The position numbers and the translations under genes were made by a program. The notes below the pieces were generated by a model. That model made no database searches. It saw only the letters and a list, made by a program, of their open reading frames with translations, and had not been told where the DNA came from. DNA of 64,000 nt, taken from Paenibacillus sp. CF384 (GTDB lineage Bacteria; Bacillota; Bacilli; Paenibacillales; Paenibacillaceae). The DNA lies in the NCBI RefSeq assembly GCF_900106745.1, contig NZ_FNNV01000004.1:186001-250000 (forward strand), given 5' to 3'. Each line of letters starts with the position of its first letter. The first letter of the stretch is position 1. Positions 44,104 through 54,387 of this stretch are shown in pieces.

Positions 44104-44255
44104 GGATGGGCGAAGCAAATGCGGGATTCTCGAACGAAGAGCGATAGCGATCGCCTTTGAACGTAGGAAACTACCGCAGGTCATTGTTCAAAGTTTCCGT
44201 GCGTTCAACAGCGACGGAGTCGAGAACTCCCAGCAATTGCGCAGCGCTCCCATCC
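44104..44255. repeat. Cruciform element 2 of the pur operon (purC-purS), reversed
   Basis: Outer arms GGATGGG/CCCATCC and TTCTCGA/TCGAGAA enclose a 62-bp core (44152-44213) with CGCCTTTG at one end and CAACAGCG at the other, i.e. the same boxes as elements 1 and 3 but in the opposite orientation. CGATAGCGATCGCCTTTG is the reverse complement of the conserved flank in element 3. Confidence 0.8.
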
Positions 44256-44290
44256 CAACACCACCCATTTTCCAGGAGGCGACCCCCCAA

Positions 44291-44533
44291 ATGAAGGCTA
44301 AAGTTTACGTGACGATCAAACAAAACGTGCTTGACCCGCAAGGCAGCGCTGTACAAGGCGCATTGCACACGATGGGCTTCGAGGAAGTTGGCAAAGTCCG
44401 CATCGGCAAATATTTGGAACTGAACCTAGATACTACGGATCGTGCAGAAGCGGAAGCTCGTCTGAAAGCGATGTGCGAGAAGCTGCTGGCGAACACAGTA
44501 GTGGAAGACTACCGTTTTGAATTGGAGGGCTAA
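44291..44533 (+). CDS. purS: FGAM synthase subunit PurS
   Basis: 80-residue small subunit that docks PurQ onto PurL in the Firmicute-type FGAM synthase complex. MKAKVYVTIKQNVLDPQG start, HTMGFEEVGKVRIGKYLEL and the C-terminal NTVVEDYRFELE fit the family fully. CAGGAGG precedes ATG 44291; the frame extends upstream but without a start signal. Three bases before purQ. Confidence 0.96.
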   Translation: MKAKVYVTIKQNVLDPQGSAVQGALHTMGFEEVGKVRIGKYLELNLDTTDRAEAEARLKAMCEKLLANTVVEDYRFELEG

Positions 44534-44536
44534 ACG

Positions 44537-45232
44537 ATGAAGTTTGCGGTTATCGTTTTTCCAGGCTCCAACTGTGATATTGACTGCTTCAAAGCAGTAG
44601 AAGATACAATCGGACAGCAAGTCGAATACGTATGGCATACGGCTACGGACCTCTCCGCGTATGATGCGATTCTCGTGCCGGGCGGATTCTCCTACGGAGA
44701 CTATCTGCGCTGCGGCGCAATTGCTCGTTTTGCACCGGTAATGAACGAAGTTGTGAAAGCAGCTGAAGCCGGCAAATTCGTACTTGGTATCTGCAATGGC
44801 TTCCAAATCCTTACGGAGGCGGGCTTGCTGCCAGGCGCACTGCGCCGCAACAACGGCATGAAATTCATCTGCCAGCAAACACAGCTGGAAGTAGTGAACA
44901 ACGAAACAGCTTTCACTAGCCAATATAGCGCTGGTGAAGTAATCGATATTCCAATCGCGCATGGCGAAGGCAACTACTACTGCGACGACGAAACACTCGC
45001 GCAACTGAAAGCAAACAACCAAATTGTGTTCCGTTATGCGGGTGACACGAACCCGAACGGTTCCATCGACAATATCGCAGGGATCAGCAATGAGCGTGGC
45101 AACGTGGTCGGCATGATGCCGCATCCAGAGCGCGCAGTGGATCAACTGCTTGGCTCGGAAGACGGCAAACGGATGTTTACATCGATTTTGAATGCTTGGA
45201 GGGAAAAGAATGGCGCAGCAGTTAACGGCTAA
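44537..45232 (+). CDS. purQ: FGAM synthase glutaminase subunit PurQ
   Basis: Class I amidotransferase giving ammonia to PurL. 231 residues with [10 protein letters not shown] at the start, nucleophile Cys in [10 protein letters not shown] near residue 86 and His/Glu in [10 protein letters not shown] at the end. Ribosome site GGAGGGC. Overlaps purL by 23 bp. Confidence 0.97.
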   Translation: MKFAVIVFPGSNCDIDCFKAVEDTIGQQVEYVWHTATDLSAYDAILVPGGFSYGDYLRCGAIARFAPVMNEVVKAAEAGKFVLGICNGFQILTEAGLLPGALRRNNGMKFICQQTQLEVVNNETAFTSQYSAGEVIDIPIAHGEGNYYCDDETLAQLKANNQIVFRYAGDTNPNGSIDNIAGISNERGNVVGMMPHPERAVDQLLGSEDGKRMFTSILNAWREKNGAAVNG

Positions 45233-47453
45233 GGAGCCAACAGCGGAACAAATCGCGGATCAACGCATTTATACGCAGTTCGGCGTGACGGATCATGAAT
45301 ATGAACTGGTTTGCGGTTTTCTTGGACGCAAGCCGAACTATACAGAAATCGGCGTTTTCAGCGTCATGTGGTCGGAGCACTGCTCCTACAAGAACTCGAA
45401 GAAAATTCTGAAGAAGTTCCCAATCACAGGGCCAAAAGTATTGATGGGTCCGGGCGAAGGCGCGGGTATCGTCGATATCGGCGACAACCAAGCGGTTGTT
45501 TTCAAAATCGAATCGCATAACCATCCATCCGCAGTTGAGCCGTATCAAGGCGCAGCAACAGGCGTAGGCGGCATTATCCGCGACATTTTCTCCATGGGTG
45601 CTCGTCCGGTTGCGTTGCTGAACAGCTTGCGTTTCGGTAACCTTGAGAATCCGCGCGTTAAATATTTGTTCGAACACGTAGTTGGCGGTATCGCAGGCTA
45701 TGGAAACTGTATCGGTATTCCGACAGTTGCAGGCGAAGTTATGTTCGACGAGAGCTACGAAGGCAACCCGCTTGTTAACGCGATGTGCGTGGGTCTTATC
45801 GATCATGATAAAATCCAGCGTGGTGTCGCAAAAGGCGTAGGCAACCCGGTATTCTACGTTGGTCCTGCTACAGGTCGTGACGGTATTCACGGTGCGACAT
45901 TCGCTTCGGTTGAATTGTCCGAAGAGTCCGAAGAGAAACGTACCGCTGTCCAAGTAGGCGATCCATTCATGGAGAAGCTGGTTATGGAAGCAACGCTAGA
46001 GCTTATTGATTCCGGCATCGTTGTCGGGATTCAAGATATGGGAGCAGCGGGTCTGACTTGCTCCAGCGCGGAGATGGCGTCCAAAGCGGGTAACGGCTTG
46101 GAGCTGTACCTCGATGAGGTGCCGCAGCGCGAAGAAGGCATGACACCTTACGAAATGATGCTGTCCGAGTCGCAAGAGCGTATGCTCTTCGTTGTTGAAC
46201 CGCAGCATGAAGCGCAAGCGCAGGAAATTTTTGACCGTTGGGGCATTATCTGCGTGAAGGTTGGTAAAGTTACGGATGATGGCCGTCTGCGTCTGTTCCA
46301 CCAAGGCGAAGAAGTGGCGAATATGCCGGTTACAGCGCTCGTTGACGAGTGCCCAATGTACGACAAGCCTTCCCAAGAGCCTGCTTACTACGCGGCTAAT
46401 GCAGCAATCGATACGACTGCTTATGCAGAAGTAACAGACCTGACAGGTGCGCTTAAGCAAGTATTGGCTTCGCCGACAGTTGCGAGCAAAGAGTGGGTTT
46501 ACAACCAATATGACTACATGGTGCGCACAAGCACTGCGGTTCAACCAGGCTCCGATGCTGCGGTTGTCACGATTCGCGGAACGCGCAAAGCGCTTGCGAT
46601 GACAACGGATTGCAACGGCCGCTATGTATATCTTGATCCAGAAGTAGGCGGACGTATCGCAGTAGCAGAAGCAGCGCGCAACATCGTATGTTCCGGTGCT
46701 GAGCCGCTTGCGATCACGGATAACCTGAACTTCGGCAGCCCGGAGAAGCCGGAAGTGTTCTGGCAGCTCGAGAAAGCGGCAGACGGCATTTCCGATGCTT
46801 GTCGTATCCTTGATACGCCGGTTATCGGCGGTAACGTGAGCTTGTACAACGAGAACGCGAAAGGCGCGATTTACCCAACACCGGTTATCGGCATGGTTGG
46901 ACTCGTGCAAGACGTTGACCATATTACGACACAAGGCTTCAAAGCAGAAGGCGATGTGATCTTCCTTGCCGGCGAAACGAAGCATGAGCTTGGCGGAAGT
47001 GAATTGCAATACGTGCTGCAAGGCAAGAGCGAAGGACGTCCTCCGCAAATTGACCTCGCTACAGAGAAGACGCTGCTTGACGGCGTGCTTGGCGCGATCC
47101 GTGAAGGTCTTGTCGCTTCGGCGCATGACTTGTCCGAGGGCGGCCTAGCGGTTGCGCTTGCGGAATCGGCAATCAGCGGCAAGCTTGGCGCTGAAGTGGA
47201 CATTACGACTGACCTGCGTCCGGACGCTGCATTGTTCAGCGAGACGCAATCCCGTATTTTGCTATCGGCTAAACCGGAGCAAGCGATGGCGCTGCAGAAG
47301 TACCTGACGGATAAAGGCGTACCGAACGCTGCACTCGGCGTCGTACGCACAAGCGGACTTGTTGTTACTGTTAATGGCAAACCGGGCATCAATGCACCGG
47401 TGGATCAACTGGAGAAGGTTTGGAAGGATGCGATTCCATGTCTGATGAAATAA
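45210..47453 (+). CDS. purL: FGAM synthase large subunit PurL
   Basis: ATP-dependent amidation of FGAR to FGAM together with PurS and PurQ. 747 residues, the short PurL form lacking a fused amidotransferase. [14 protein letters not shown] near residue 50, [23 protein letters not shown] (given in part) and a second AIRS-type half with [12 protein letters not shown] 45210 follows TTGGAGGG; the ORF extends six codons upstream inside purQ. Overlaps purF by 16 bp. Confidence 0.97.
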   Translation: MAQQLTAKEPTAEQIADQRIYTQFGVTDHEYELVCGFLGRKPNYTEIGVFSVMWSEHCSYKNSKKILKKFPITGPKVLMGPGEGAGIVDIGDNQAVVFKIESHNHPSAVEPYQGAATGVGGIIRDIFSMGARPVALLNSLRFGNLENPRVKYLFEHVVGGIAGYGNCIGIPTVAGEVMFDESYEGNPLVNAMCVGLIDHDKIQRGVAKGVGNPVFYVGPATGRDGIHGATFASVELSEESEEKRTAVQVGDPFMEKLVMEATLELIDSGIVVGIQDMGAAGLTCSSAEMASKAGNGLELYLDEVPQREEGMTPYEMMLSESQERMLFVVEPQHEAQAQEIFDRWGIICVKVGKVTDDGRLRLFHQGEEVANMPVTALVDECPMYDKPSQEPAYYAANAAIDTTAYAEVTDLTGALKQVLASPTVASKEWVYNQYDYMVRTSTAVQPGSDAAVVTIRGTRKALAMTTDCNGRYVYLDPEVGGRIAVAEAARNIVCSGAEPLAITDNLNFGSPEKPEVFWQLEKAADGISDACRILDTPVIGGNVSLYNENAKGAIYPTPVIGMVGLVQDVDHITTQGFKAEGDVIFLAGETKHELGGSELQYVLQGKSEGRPPQIDLATEKTLLDGVLGAIREGLVASAHDLSEGGLAVALAESAISGKLGAEVDITTDLRPDAALFSETQSRILLSAKPEQAMALQKYLTDKGVPNAALGVVRTSGLVVTVNGKPGINAPVDQLEKVWKDAIPCLMK

Positions 47454-48916
47454 AACAGCTGCCGAAGCTGTGGACTGGCGATCACTATAACGAAGGCATT
47501 GGCCGGGATGATATTTTTGATAAATTGCGTGAAGAGTGCGGGGTATTCGGGGTGTATGGCATCCCGGATGCCTGCTCCCTTGGCTACTACGGGCTGCACG
47601 CGCTGCAGCACCGTGGTGAAGAGAGCTCCGGCATGGCCGCAGTGGAATCGACAACCGGCAAGTTTACGTATCACCGGGGCATGGGTCTCGTAAAGGAAGT
47701 GTTCGACCAGCCAACGCTGGAAGGCCTTCCGGGCAACTGTGTCATCGGCCATGTGCGCTATTCGACTGCAGGGGAAAGCAAGCTCGCGAATGCGCAGCCG
47801 CTTGTCTTCAAATATCGTGACGGCGACCTCGCTGTCGCAACGAACGGTAATATCGTGAACGCGCCTTCGATCCGCAAGGAGCTGGAGAGCCAGGGATCGA
47901 TTTTTCAAACGACAAGCGATACGGAAGTTATTGCCCATCTGATTGCGCGCTCGAACAAAGACTTCGTCAGTGCGGCAAAAGATGCGCTGCAGCGGATTAT
48001 TGGCGGTTTTGCTTTTCTCATTATGACGAATGACAAGCTGCTTGTTGCCTCTGACGGCCATGGTCTTCGTCCACTCGTTATGGGTAAGCTCGACGGCGGT
48101 TATGTATTCGCTTCGGAGACCTGCGCGCTAGAAACTTGCGGCGCTGAGTATGTACGTGACGTACAGCCGGGCGAGCTGCTTGTGCTGGATAAGAACGGTC
48201 TTCGTGAGGATCGTTTCGAGAAGCTGGAGCGCCGCGCGACTTGTGCGATGGAATATATTTATTTTGCACGACCGGATAGCGACATTAACGGAATCAACCT
48301 GCACTCGGCGCGTAAGCGTATGGGTCAGAAGCTGGCACTTGAAGCGTTCTTCGATGCCGATCTCGTAACAGGCGTACCGGATTCCAGTATTTCGGCAGCC
48401 ATCGGGTATGCGGAGCAAACGGGCATTCCTTATGAGCTTGGTCTGATTAAGAACAAGTACACAGGCCGTACGTTCATTCAACCTTCGCAAGAGCTTCGTG
48501 AGAAAGGCGTCAAAATGAAGCTGTCTGCGGTTCGCAAAGTGGTTGAAGGCAAGCGTGTAGTCATGATCGATGACTCGATCGTGCGCGGTACTACGAGCCT
48601 TCGCATCGTTAACCTGCTTCGCGAAGCAGGGGCGACTGAGGTTCATGTGTGCATTACTTCGCCTCCGTTCAAGAACCCTTGCTACTACGGCATCGATACG
48701 CCTGACCGCAAGGAATTGATTGCGTCGCAGAAGACGGTTGAAGAAATTCGCCAGGCGATCAATGCGGATTCGTTATATTTCCTAAGCCATGAAGGCTTTA
48801 TTGAGGCTGTTGGCGGCAATGACGGCGAATACAATCGCGGCATGTGCTTGGCTTGCTTCGATAATGATTATCCGACACCGGTTGATCCGACATCGGAGAA
48901 GAGCTGCAGCTGTTAG
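47438..48916 (+). CDS. purF: Amidophosphoribosyltransferase
   Basis: First committed step, PRPP to phosphoribosylamine. 492 residues. The nucleophile Cys of EECGVFG is at residue 34, so the propeptide would be 33 residues, longer than the 11 of B. subtilis Pur[11 protein letters not shown], the PRPP loop [13 protein letters not shown] and late cysteines (MCLACF) for a 4Fe-4S cluster are present. GGAAGGA lies before ATG 47438 inside purL. Followed by the third cruciform element. Confidence 0.96.
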   Translation: MSDEIKQLPKLWTGDHYNEGIGRDDIFDKLREECGVFGVYGIPDACSLGYYGLHALQHRGEESSGMAAVESTTGKFTYHRGMGLVKEVFDQPTLEGLPGNCVIGHVRYSTAGESKLANAQPLVFKYRDGDLAVATNGNIVNAPSIRKELESQGSIFQTTSDTEVIAHLIARSNKDFVSAAKDALQRIIGGFAFLIMTNDKLLVASDGHGLRPLVMGKLDGGYVFASETCALETCGAEYVRDVQPGELLVLDKNGLREDRFEKLERRATCAMEYIYFARPDSDINGINLHSARKRMGQKLALEAFFDADLVTGVPDSSISAAIGYAEQTGIPYELGLIKNKYTGRTFIQPSQELREKGVKMKLSAVRKVVEGKRVVMIDDSIVRGTTSLRIVNLLREAGATEVHVCITSPPFKNPCYYGIDTPDRKELIASQKTVEEIRQAINADSLYFLSHEGFIEAVGGNDGEYNRGMCLACFDNDYPTPVDPTSEKSCSC

Positions 48917-48921
48917 TATAT

Positions 48922-49080
48922 AAGGTGAAGACAGCGGCCTCCGGCCGATATGGGTCTCCACTCGCTGTTGTAGATGGATTTCTTCGAATTTCTAACCTTT
49001 AAAGGTTGGAAATCCATCTACAAAGGCGACCGCTATCGCTGTTCCGACTCCATATCGGCCTTCGGCCACTTATTCACCTT
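48922..49080. repeat. Cruciform element 3 of the pur operon (purF-purM)
   Basis: The most regular copy: AAGGTGAA/TTCACCTT outermost, then GGCC-GGCCGATATGG with CCATATCGGCC-GGCC, then a 66-bp core (48963-49028) starting CGCTGTTG and ending CAAAGGCG with perfect inner arms TAGATGGATTTC/GAAATCCATCTA. The conserved flank GACCGCTATCGCTGTTCC follows the core. Confidence 0.85.
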
Positions 49081-49148
49081 AATGGTGTGAGAACCAAATG
49101 ACAAACCTTGATGTCCTAAGGTTTGATGATAATGAAGGAGTGACTATC

Positions 49149-50192
49149 GTGTCAGAAGCTTATAAACAAGCCGGCGTTGATATCTCGGCGGGTAACGAAG
49201 CAGTCGAACGGATGAAGAAACACGTGAAGAAGACGTTCCGTCCGGAAGTGTTGACGGATCTTGGCGGCTTCGGCGGTCTGTTCGGTCTTAATAAAGACAA
49301 GTACGAGGAGCCGGTATTGGTTTCGGGTACGGATGGTGTGGGTACGAAGCTGAAGGTTGCTTTTGCGATGGACAAGCATGACACGATCGGTATTGATGCG
49401 GTTGCGATGTGCGTGAACGATATTATCGTTCAAGGCGCAGAGCCGCTGTTCTTCCTCGATTACCTGGCTTGCGGCAAAGTAGAGCCTGCGAAGATCGAAG
49501 CGATCGTGAAAGGGATTTCCGATGGCTGCGTGCAGTCCGGCTGCGCTCTGATCGGCGGCGAAACGGCTGAAATGCCTGGCATGTACCAAGGCGACGAATA
49601 CGATATCGCTGGTTTCACAGTCGGAATCGTAGACAAGAAAAACATCATCGACGGCAAAACGATCGCTCCTGGCGATGTCGTGCTAGGTCTCGCTTCAAGC
49701 GGTATCCACAGCAATGGCTACTCGCTGGTTCGTCGTTTGCTTCTGGATACAGCTGGCTACAGCTTGGATGCGGAGCTGCCTGAGCTTGACGGCAAGAAAC
49801 TCGGCGATGTCATCATCGAGCCGACTCGGATTTATGTTAAATCCGTTCTTGAGCTGATCAAACAAGTACAAGTTAAAGGGATGGCCCATATCACAGGTGG
49901 CGGATTTATCGAGAACATTCCGCGGGTTCTGCCTGAAGGCGTTAACGTAGAGATTGCATACGGTTCATGGCCGATTCAACCGATCTTCGGACTGATGCAA
50001 GAGAAAGGCTCGATCACGAACCGCGACATGTTCACAACTTTCAACATGGGTGTGGGGATGGTCGTTGTCGTTCCTGCTGAACAAGCCGAAGACGCGCTGC
50101 GCGTTGCACGCGAGCTTGGCGAGGATGCTTACATTATCGGTAAAGTAACGGAAGGCAGCCGTGTAGTTACCTTTACGGGAGCTGACGTTTAA
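49149..50192 (+). CDS. purM: Phosphoribosylformylglycinamidine cyclo-ligase
   Basis: AIR synthetase. 347 residues, normal length when started at GTG 49149, which has GAAGGAG ten bases upstream; the ATG at 49098 would add 17 unusual residues. [19 protein letters not shown] start, [27 protein letters not shown] and [10 protein letters not shown] are diagnostic. Stop overlaps the purN ATG by one base (TAATG). Confidence 0.96.
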   Translation: MSEAYKQAGVDISAGNEAVERMKKHVKKTFRPEVLTDLGGFGGLFGLNKDKYEEPVLVSGTDGVGTKLKVAFAMDKHDTIGIDAVAMCVNDIIVQGAEPLFFLDYLACGKVEPAKIEAIVKGISDGCVQSGCALIGGETAEMPGMYQGDEYDIAGFTVGIVDKKNIIDGKTIAPGDVVLGLASSGIHSNGYSLVRRLLLDTAGYSLDAELPELDGKKLGDVIIEPTRIYVKSVLELIKQVQVKGMAHITGGGFIENIPRVLPEGVNVEIAYGSWPIQPIFGLMQEKGSITNRDMFTTFNMGVGMVVVVPAEQAEDALRVARELGEDAYIIGKVTEGSRVVTFTGADV

Positions 50193-50803
50193 TGGCCGGC
50201 ATGCGCGTCGCCGTGTTTGCTTCGGGCTTCGGCTCGAACTTCGGGGCGCTCGTGGATGCGGCAAAACAACAAAGGCTCGAGGGCGCAAGCCTCGAGCTTC
50301 TTGTTTGTGATAAGCCGGAGGCGCCTGTAGTTGAGCGCGCGAGAGAGGCCGGCGTGGATGTTTTTGCGTTCCGGCCGAAGGAGTACGCTTCGCGTGAAGC
50401 GTATGAAACGGAGATTCTGGCCGAGCTGACAAGGCGCGGAATCGAGCTGATCGTGCTGGCCGGCTATATGCGGATTCTGACGCCGGTGCTCGTTGAGCCG
50501 TTCTTCGGGCGGATGATCAACGTGCATCCGTCGCTGCTGCCCGCTTTTCCAGGCGTGAACGGGATCGGCCAAGCGCTGGCTTACGGCGTGAAGGTGACGG
50601 GGGTCACCGTTCACTTCGTAGACGGCGGCCTGGACAGCGGCGCGGTTATCGCGCAGCGCACGGTCGAGATCGCGGACGGCGACACGATGGAGACGCTCGC
50701 ACCGCGAATCCACGCGGCGGAGCAGGCGCTGCTCCCGTGGGTCGTCTCGCGCATCGCCGCCGGGGCGGTCGCGATCGACGGTCGGAACGTGATTGTGAAG
50801 TAG
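50192..50803 (+). CDS. purN: Phosphoribosylglycinamide formyltransferase
   Basis: 10-formyl-THF-dependent GAR transformylase. 203 residues: FASGFGSNFGAL at the start (GSN loop), catalytic Asn/His in INVHPSLLPAFPG and Asp in VHFVDGGLDSG. Its C-terminal third is GC-rich. The TAG stop is the first triplet of a 51-bp tandem repeat that fills the gap to purH. Confidence 0.96.
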   Translation: MAGMRVAVFASGFGSNFGALVDAAKQQRLEGASLELLVCDKPEAPVVERAREAGVDVFAFRPKEYASREAYETEILAELTRRGIELIVLAGYMRILTPVLVEPFFGRMINVHPSLLPAFPGVNGIGQALAYGVKVTGVTVHFVDGGLDSGAVIAQRTVEIADGDTMETLAPRIHAAEQALLPWVVSRIAAGAVAIDGRNVIVK

Positions 50804-50980
50804 CACCTAGAGCAACACATGGGCTAGAAGCCGACGAATCAAGCACAAGAGTAGCACTGAGAGCAACACATGGGCTAGTAACCGGTGAATCGAGCGTAAG
50901 AGTAGCACTGAGAGCAACACATGGGCTAGAAGCCGACGAATCAAGCACAAGAGTAGCACCCAGAGCAACATGTGGGCGGG
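50801..50980. repeat. 51-bp tandem repeat between purN and purH
   Basis: Units begin TAGCAC at 50801, 50852, 50903 and 50954 with an exact 51-bp period; the fourth is partial. Units 1 and 3 are nearly identical and unit 2 is more diverged. The first unit includes the purN stop codon. The repeat has stops in the purN frame, and no gene is supported. Confidence 0.92.
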
Positions 50981-51074
50981 ATATCAAAGCGTTAGCTGGT
51001 TTTAACATATAGATGCAAGTGTACAAGATGCGTGCTCCTGAGGGGCAGCGCAAAAACTTTTAGGAGGTTCTATT

Positions 51075-52622
51075 TTGACCATTCGCAGAGCACTTATTAG
51101 CGTATCGGATAAGACGGGGATTGTGGAGTTTTCGCGGGCGCTGGCTGGCCTTGGCGTGCAAATTATTTCGACAGGCGGTACGGCGAGCCTGCTGGAGAAG
51201 GAAGGCGTTCCGGTTATCGGAATCTCCGATGTAACGGGCTTCCCGGAGATTCTGGATGGCCGCGTGAAGACGCTGCACCCAGCGGTGCACAGCGGTCTGC
51301 TTGCCGTTCGCGATGACGAAGAGCATCAGAAAGCGATGCAAGAGCTTGGTCTCGACTACATCGACTTGGTTGTCGTGAACCTGTATCCTTTTGCAGCGAC
51401 GATTGCTAAGCCGGATGTATCCTACGAGGATGCGATCGAGAACATCGATATCGGCGGCCCGACGATGCTTCGTTCAGCAGCGAAGAACCACGCTTTCGTA
51501 ACCGTAGTCGTAGACGCGGCGGACTACCAAACCGTGCTCGACGAAGTGAAAGCGCAAGGAGATACGACGCTTGAGACTCGTAAGAGCCTCGCTGCAAAAG
51601 TATTCCGCCACACCGGTGCTTACGATGCGCTCATCTCGGACTACCTCTCGAAGCTGCAAGGCAATCCGCTGCCTGAGAGCTACACCGTTACGTACGAGAA
51701 AGTGCAGGATCTGCGTTATGGCGAGAACCCGCATCAGAAAGCAGCATTCTACCGCAAGCCGCTGGCATCCGCAGGCAACATCACAACTGCTGAGCAGCTG
51801 CACGGCAAAGAGCTGTCCTACAACAATATCAACGACGCTAACGCGGCGCTCGCTATCGTAAAAGAATTCAACGAGCCAGCTGTCGTAGCGGTAAAACATA
51901 TGAATCCTTGTGGCGTGGGTATCGGCAGCGACATTCACGAAGCCTACCAGAAAGCATACGCAGCAGATCCTACTTCGATCTTCGGCGGCATTGTAGCGGC
52001 TAACCGTGCAATCGGCGTAGAGACGGCTAAACTGCTGAGCGAGATTTTCCTGGAGATCGTCATTGCACCGGACTTCACGCCTGAAGCGCTTGAAGTGCTG
52101 ACGAAGAAGAAGAACATTCGCTTGATGAAGCTTGGCGAAATCCAAGCGGCAAGCGAGCGCAAGCCGGAATGGCTCGTAACGAGCGTAGACGGCGGCATGC
52201 TCGTACAAGAGAGCGATGTCCACAGCCTGACGGAAGCAGACATCCAAATCGTCACGAACCGCAAGCCAACAGAAGAAGAGCTGAAGCAGCTGCTATTCGG
52301 TTGGAAGGTTGTAAAGCATGTGAAGTCGAACGCGATCCTTCTGGCATCGGACGATATGACAGTCGGCGTAGGCGCAGGTCAAATGAACCGTGTCGGCGCA
52401 GCTCGCATCGCGATCGAGCAAGCCGGCGACAAAGCTAAAGGCGCCGTTCTTGCATCCGACGCGTTCTTCCCAATGGGCGACACGCTGGAGCTGGCAGCGA
52501 AAGCCGGCATCACGGCCGTTATCCAACCGGGCGGCTCGATCAAGGACGAGGAATCGATCGCAGTAGCCAATGCGCATAACATTGCGATGGTGCTGACGGG
52601 CGTTCGTCATTTTAAACACTAG
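51075..52622 (+). CDS. purH: Bifunctional AICAR transformylase / IMP cyclohydrolase
   Basis: Last two steps to IMP. 515 residues: MGS-like cyclohydrolase domain ([31 protein letters not shown]) and AICAR transformylase domain ([28 protein letters not shown], with the terminal [11 protein letters not shown]). Start is TTG 51075 with TAGGAGG eight bases upstream; no in-frame ATG fits better. 30 bp before purD. Confidence 0.97.
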   Translation: MTIRRALISVSDKTGIVEFSRALAGLGVQIISTGGTASLLEKEGVPVIGISDVTGFPEILDGRVKTLHPAVHSGLLAVRDDEEHQKAMQELGLDYIDLVVVNLYPFAATIAKPDVSYEDAIENIDIGGPTMLRSAAKNHAFVTVVVDAADYQTVLDEVKAQGDTTLETRKSLAAKVFRHTGAYDALISDYLSKLQGNPLPESYTVTYEKVQDLRYGENPHQKAAFYRKPLASAGNITTAEQLHGKELSYNNINDANAALAIVKEFNEPAVVAVKHMNPCGVGIGSDIHEAYQKAYAADPTSIFGGIVAANRAIGVETAKLLSEIFLEIVIAPDFTPEALEVLTKKKNIRLMKLGEIQAASERKPEWLVTSVDGGMLVQESDVHSLTEADIQIVTNRKPTEEELKQLLFGWKVVKHVKSNAILLASDDMTVGVGAGQMNRVGAARIAIEQAGDKAKGAVLASDAFFPMGDTLELAAKAGITAVIQPGGSIKDEESIAVANAHNIAMVLTGVRHFKH

Positions 52623-52652
52623 TACAGGCTTGGCATAAAAGGAGGGTTTCCT

Positions 52653-53921
52653 TTGCGGATTATGGTCATCGGCGGCGGCGGGCGTGAGCACGCCATCGTC
52701 TGGGCGCTGAATAAGAGCGAGAAAGTAAGCAAGATTTTCTGTGCGCCGGGTAATGCAGGTATTGCCGAGCTGGCAGAATGCGCGCCGATTCCGGTTAACC
52801 GGTTCGACGAGCTCATGCAGTTTGCATGCGATAACGCGGTGGATCTGGTCTTCGTAGGACCAGATGATCCGCTTGCGGACGGTATTGTCGACGCTTTTGA
52901 AGCGCGCAATATTCCAGTCTACGGACCTCGCAAGAATGCGGCTGAAATCGAAGGCAGCAAAATCTTCATGAAAAATTTGCTGAAGAAATACGAGATTCCG
53001 ACAGCTAAATACGAGACGTTCACCGAATACGAGACAGCACTGGCTTACTTGCGCGAGCAAGAGCTGCCGATCGTCGTGAAAGCAGACGGCCTCGCTGCAG
53101 GTAAAGGCGTAACGGTTGCGGCGACGTTGGAAGAAGCTGAAGAAGCGCTCCATGGCATGATGGTAGGCAAAGTGTTCGGCGAATCCGGTGGACGCGTCGT
53201 CATCGAGGAGTTCCTGTCGGGACAAGAGATGTCGATCCTGGCTTTCGTGGATGGCGAAACGGTGCGCGCAATGGTACCGGCTCAAGATCACAAGCCTGTC
53301 TACGATAACGACAAAGGACCAAACACAGGCGGTATGGGCACGTATTCACCGCTGCCGCATATCGATCCGGCCATCGTGGAAGAGTCCATCGAGAACATCA
53401 TCAAGCCGACGGCAAAAGCGATGGTTAGCGAAGGTCGTCCATTCCGCGGCGTCCTATTCGCAGGTCTCATGATCACCAAAGACGGCCCTAAGACGATTGA
53501 GTTCAACGCACGGATGGGCGATCCGGAGACACAGGTCGTGCTTCCTCGCCTGAAGACCGATCTGCTCGATATCGTGCTCGCTTCCATGAACGGACGTCTC
53601 GATCAGCTAGAAATCGAGTGGAGCGAAGAAGCTGCGGTATGCGTTATTGCCGCATCAGAAGGTTACCCGGCAGCCTACCCGAAAGGCCTTCCGATCTCTG
53701 GTCTGGAAGCTGCCAAAGCGCAGGGCGCGCTCGTATTCCACGCCGGTACGGCTCTTTCGGCCGAAGGCGAAATCGTAACGAACGGCGGACGCGTGCTCGG
53801 CATCGTCGGCCGTGGCAGCAATATTGCTGAAGCGCGCGCGAAGGCGTACGAAGCAGCGGCTGCGATACATTTTGACGGCATGCATTGCCGTACCGATATT
53901 GCGGCGAAAGCGCTGAAATAG
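52653..53921 (+). CDS. purD: Phosphoribosylamine--glycine ligase
   Basis: GAR synthetase, ATP-grasp. 422 residues with VIGGGGREHAIVWAL at the start, KADGLAAGKGVTVA loop and GVLFAGLMITKDGPKTIEFNARMGDPE (in part) at the active site. Start TTG 52653 behind AAAGGAGGG, with ATG three codons later as an alternative. Last gene of the operon. Confidence 0.97.
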   Translation: MRIMVIGGGGREHAIVWALNKSEKVSKIFCAPGNAGIAELAECAPIPVNRFDELMQFACDNAVDLVFVGPDDPLADGIVDAFEARNIPVYGPRKNAAEIEGSKIFMKNLLKKYEIPTAKYETFTEYETALAYLREQELPIVVKADGLAAGKGVTVAATLEEAEEALHGMMVGKVFGESGGRVVIEEFLSGQEMSILAFVDGETVRAMVPAQDHKPVYDNDKGPNTGGMGTYSPLPHIDPAIVEESIENIIKPTAKAMVSEGRPFRGVLFAGLMITKDGPKTIEFNARMGDPETQVVLPRLKTDLLDIVLASMNGRLDQLEIEWSEEAAVCVIAASEGYPAAYPKGLPISGLEAAKAQGALVFHAGTALSAEGEIVTNGGRVLGIVGRGSNIAEARAKAYEAAAAIHFDGMHCRTDIAAKALK

Positions 53922-53945
53922 TATGCGTGAACGTCAGCAACGACG

Positions 53946-53981
53946 AAAAAGAGTTGTCCACATGTGGACAACTCTTTTTTT
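53946..53981 (+). terminator. Terminator of the pur operon
   Basis: AAAAAGAGTTGTCCAC pairs perfectly with GTGGACAACTCTTTTTTT around an AT centre. The arm TTGTCCAC also resembles DnaA-box half-words (TTATCCACA), here probably chance. Confidence 0.9.
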
Positions 53982-54014
53982 CGTATCAACACACTTCCCC
54001 ACACTATCCACACA

Positions 54015-54262
54015 CCGGCGAAATGAGCACATGTAGCGGACCAGGAAGTCTACATAAGAGCAAATTCGGCGGAATGAGCGCATGTAGCGAACCAGGGAGT
54101 CTACATAGGAGTGAATTCAGCGGAATGAGCGCATGTAGCGGACCAGGGAGTCTGCATAGGAGCAAGTTCGGCGGAATGAGCGGATGTAGCGAATCAGGAA
54201 GTCTATATAGGAGCAAATTCGGAGGAATGAGCGCATGTAGCGGACCAGGGAGTCTACATAGT
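54015..54262. repeat. 51-bp tandem repeat upstream of the deacetylase gene
   Basis: Five units start ATGAGC at 54023, 54074, 54125, 54176 and 54227, an exact 51-bp period. Each unit contains the 25-nt palindromic box ATGTAG-N13-CTACAT. Sequence is unrelated to the 51-bp repeat at 50801. Open in more than one frame only because the period is a multiple of three. The rest of the 466-bp gap holds the pur terminator and an unplaced promoter. Confidence 0.92.
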
Positions 54263-54387
54263 CGCAACCTGCCATTGTTTAGGCAGAGGGCCATAGTTTG
54301 GCAAGCGAGGTGTTACTTCTTTGTAACTACTAAGTCGCCTAAATCTACTAGCATAGGAAGTAGAAGAAGTGCGAGAGGATTGGTAGG

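Noticed and set aside
50801-50980. CRISPR-like 51-bp direct repeats after purN
   Set aside because: The whole 51-bp unit repeats with no unique spacers.
50737-51012. 91-codon open frame over the purN-purH repeat
   Set aside because: Starts within purN out of frame, no ribosome site, low-complexity product from the tandem repeat.
53946-53981. DnaA box in TTGTCCACA
   Set aside because: It is the arm of a perfect U-tailed terminator, and no cluster of boxes or dnaA/dnaN gene is nearby.
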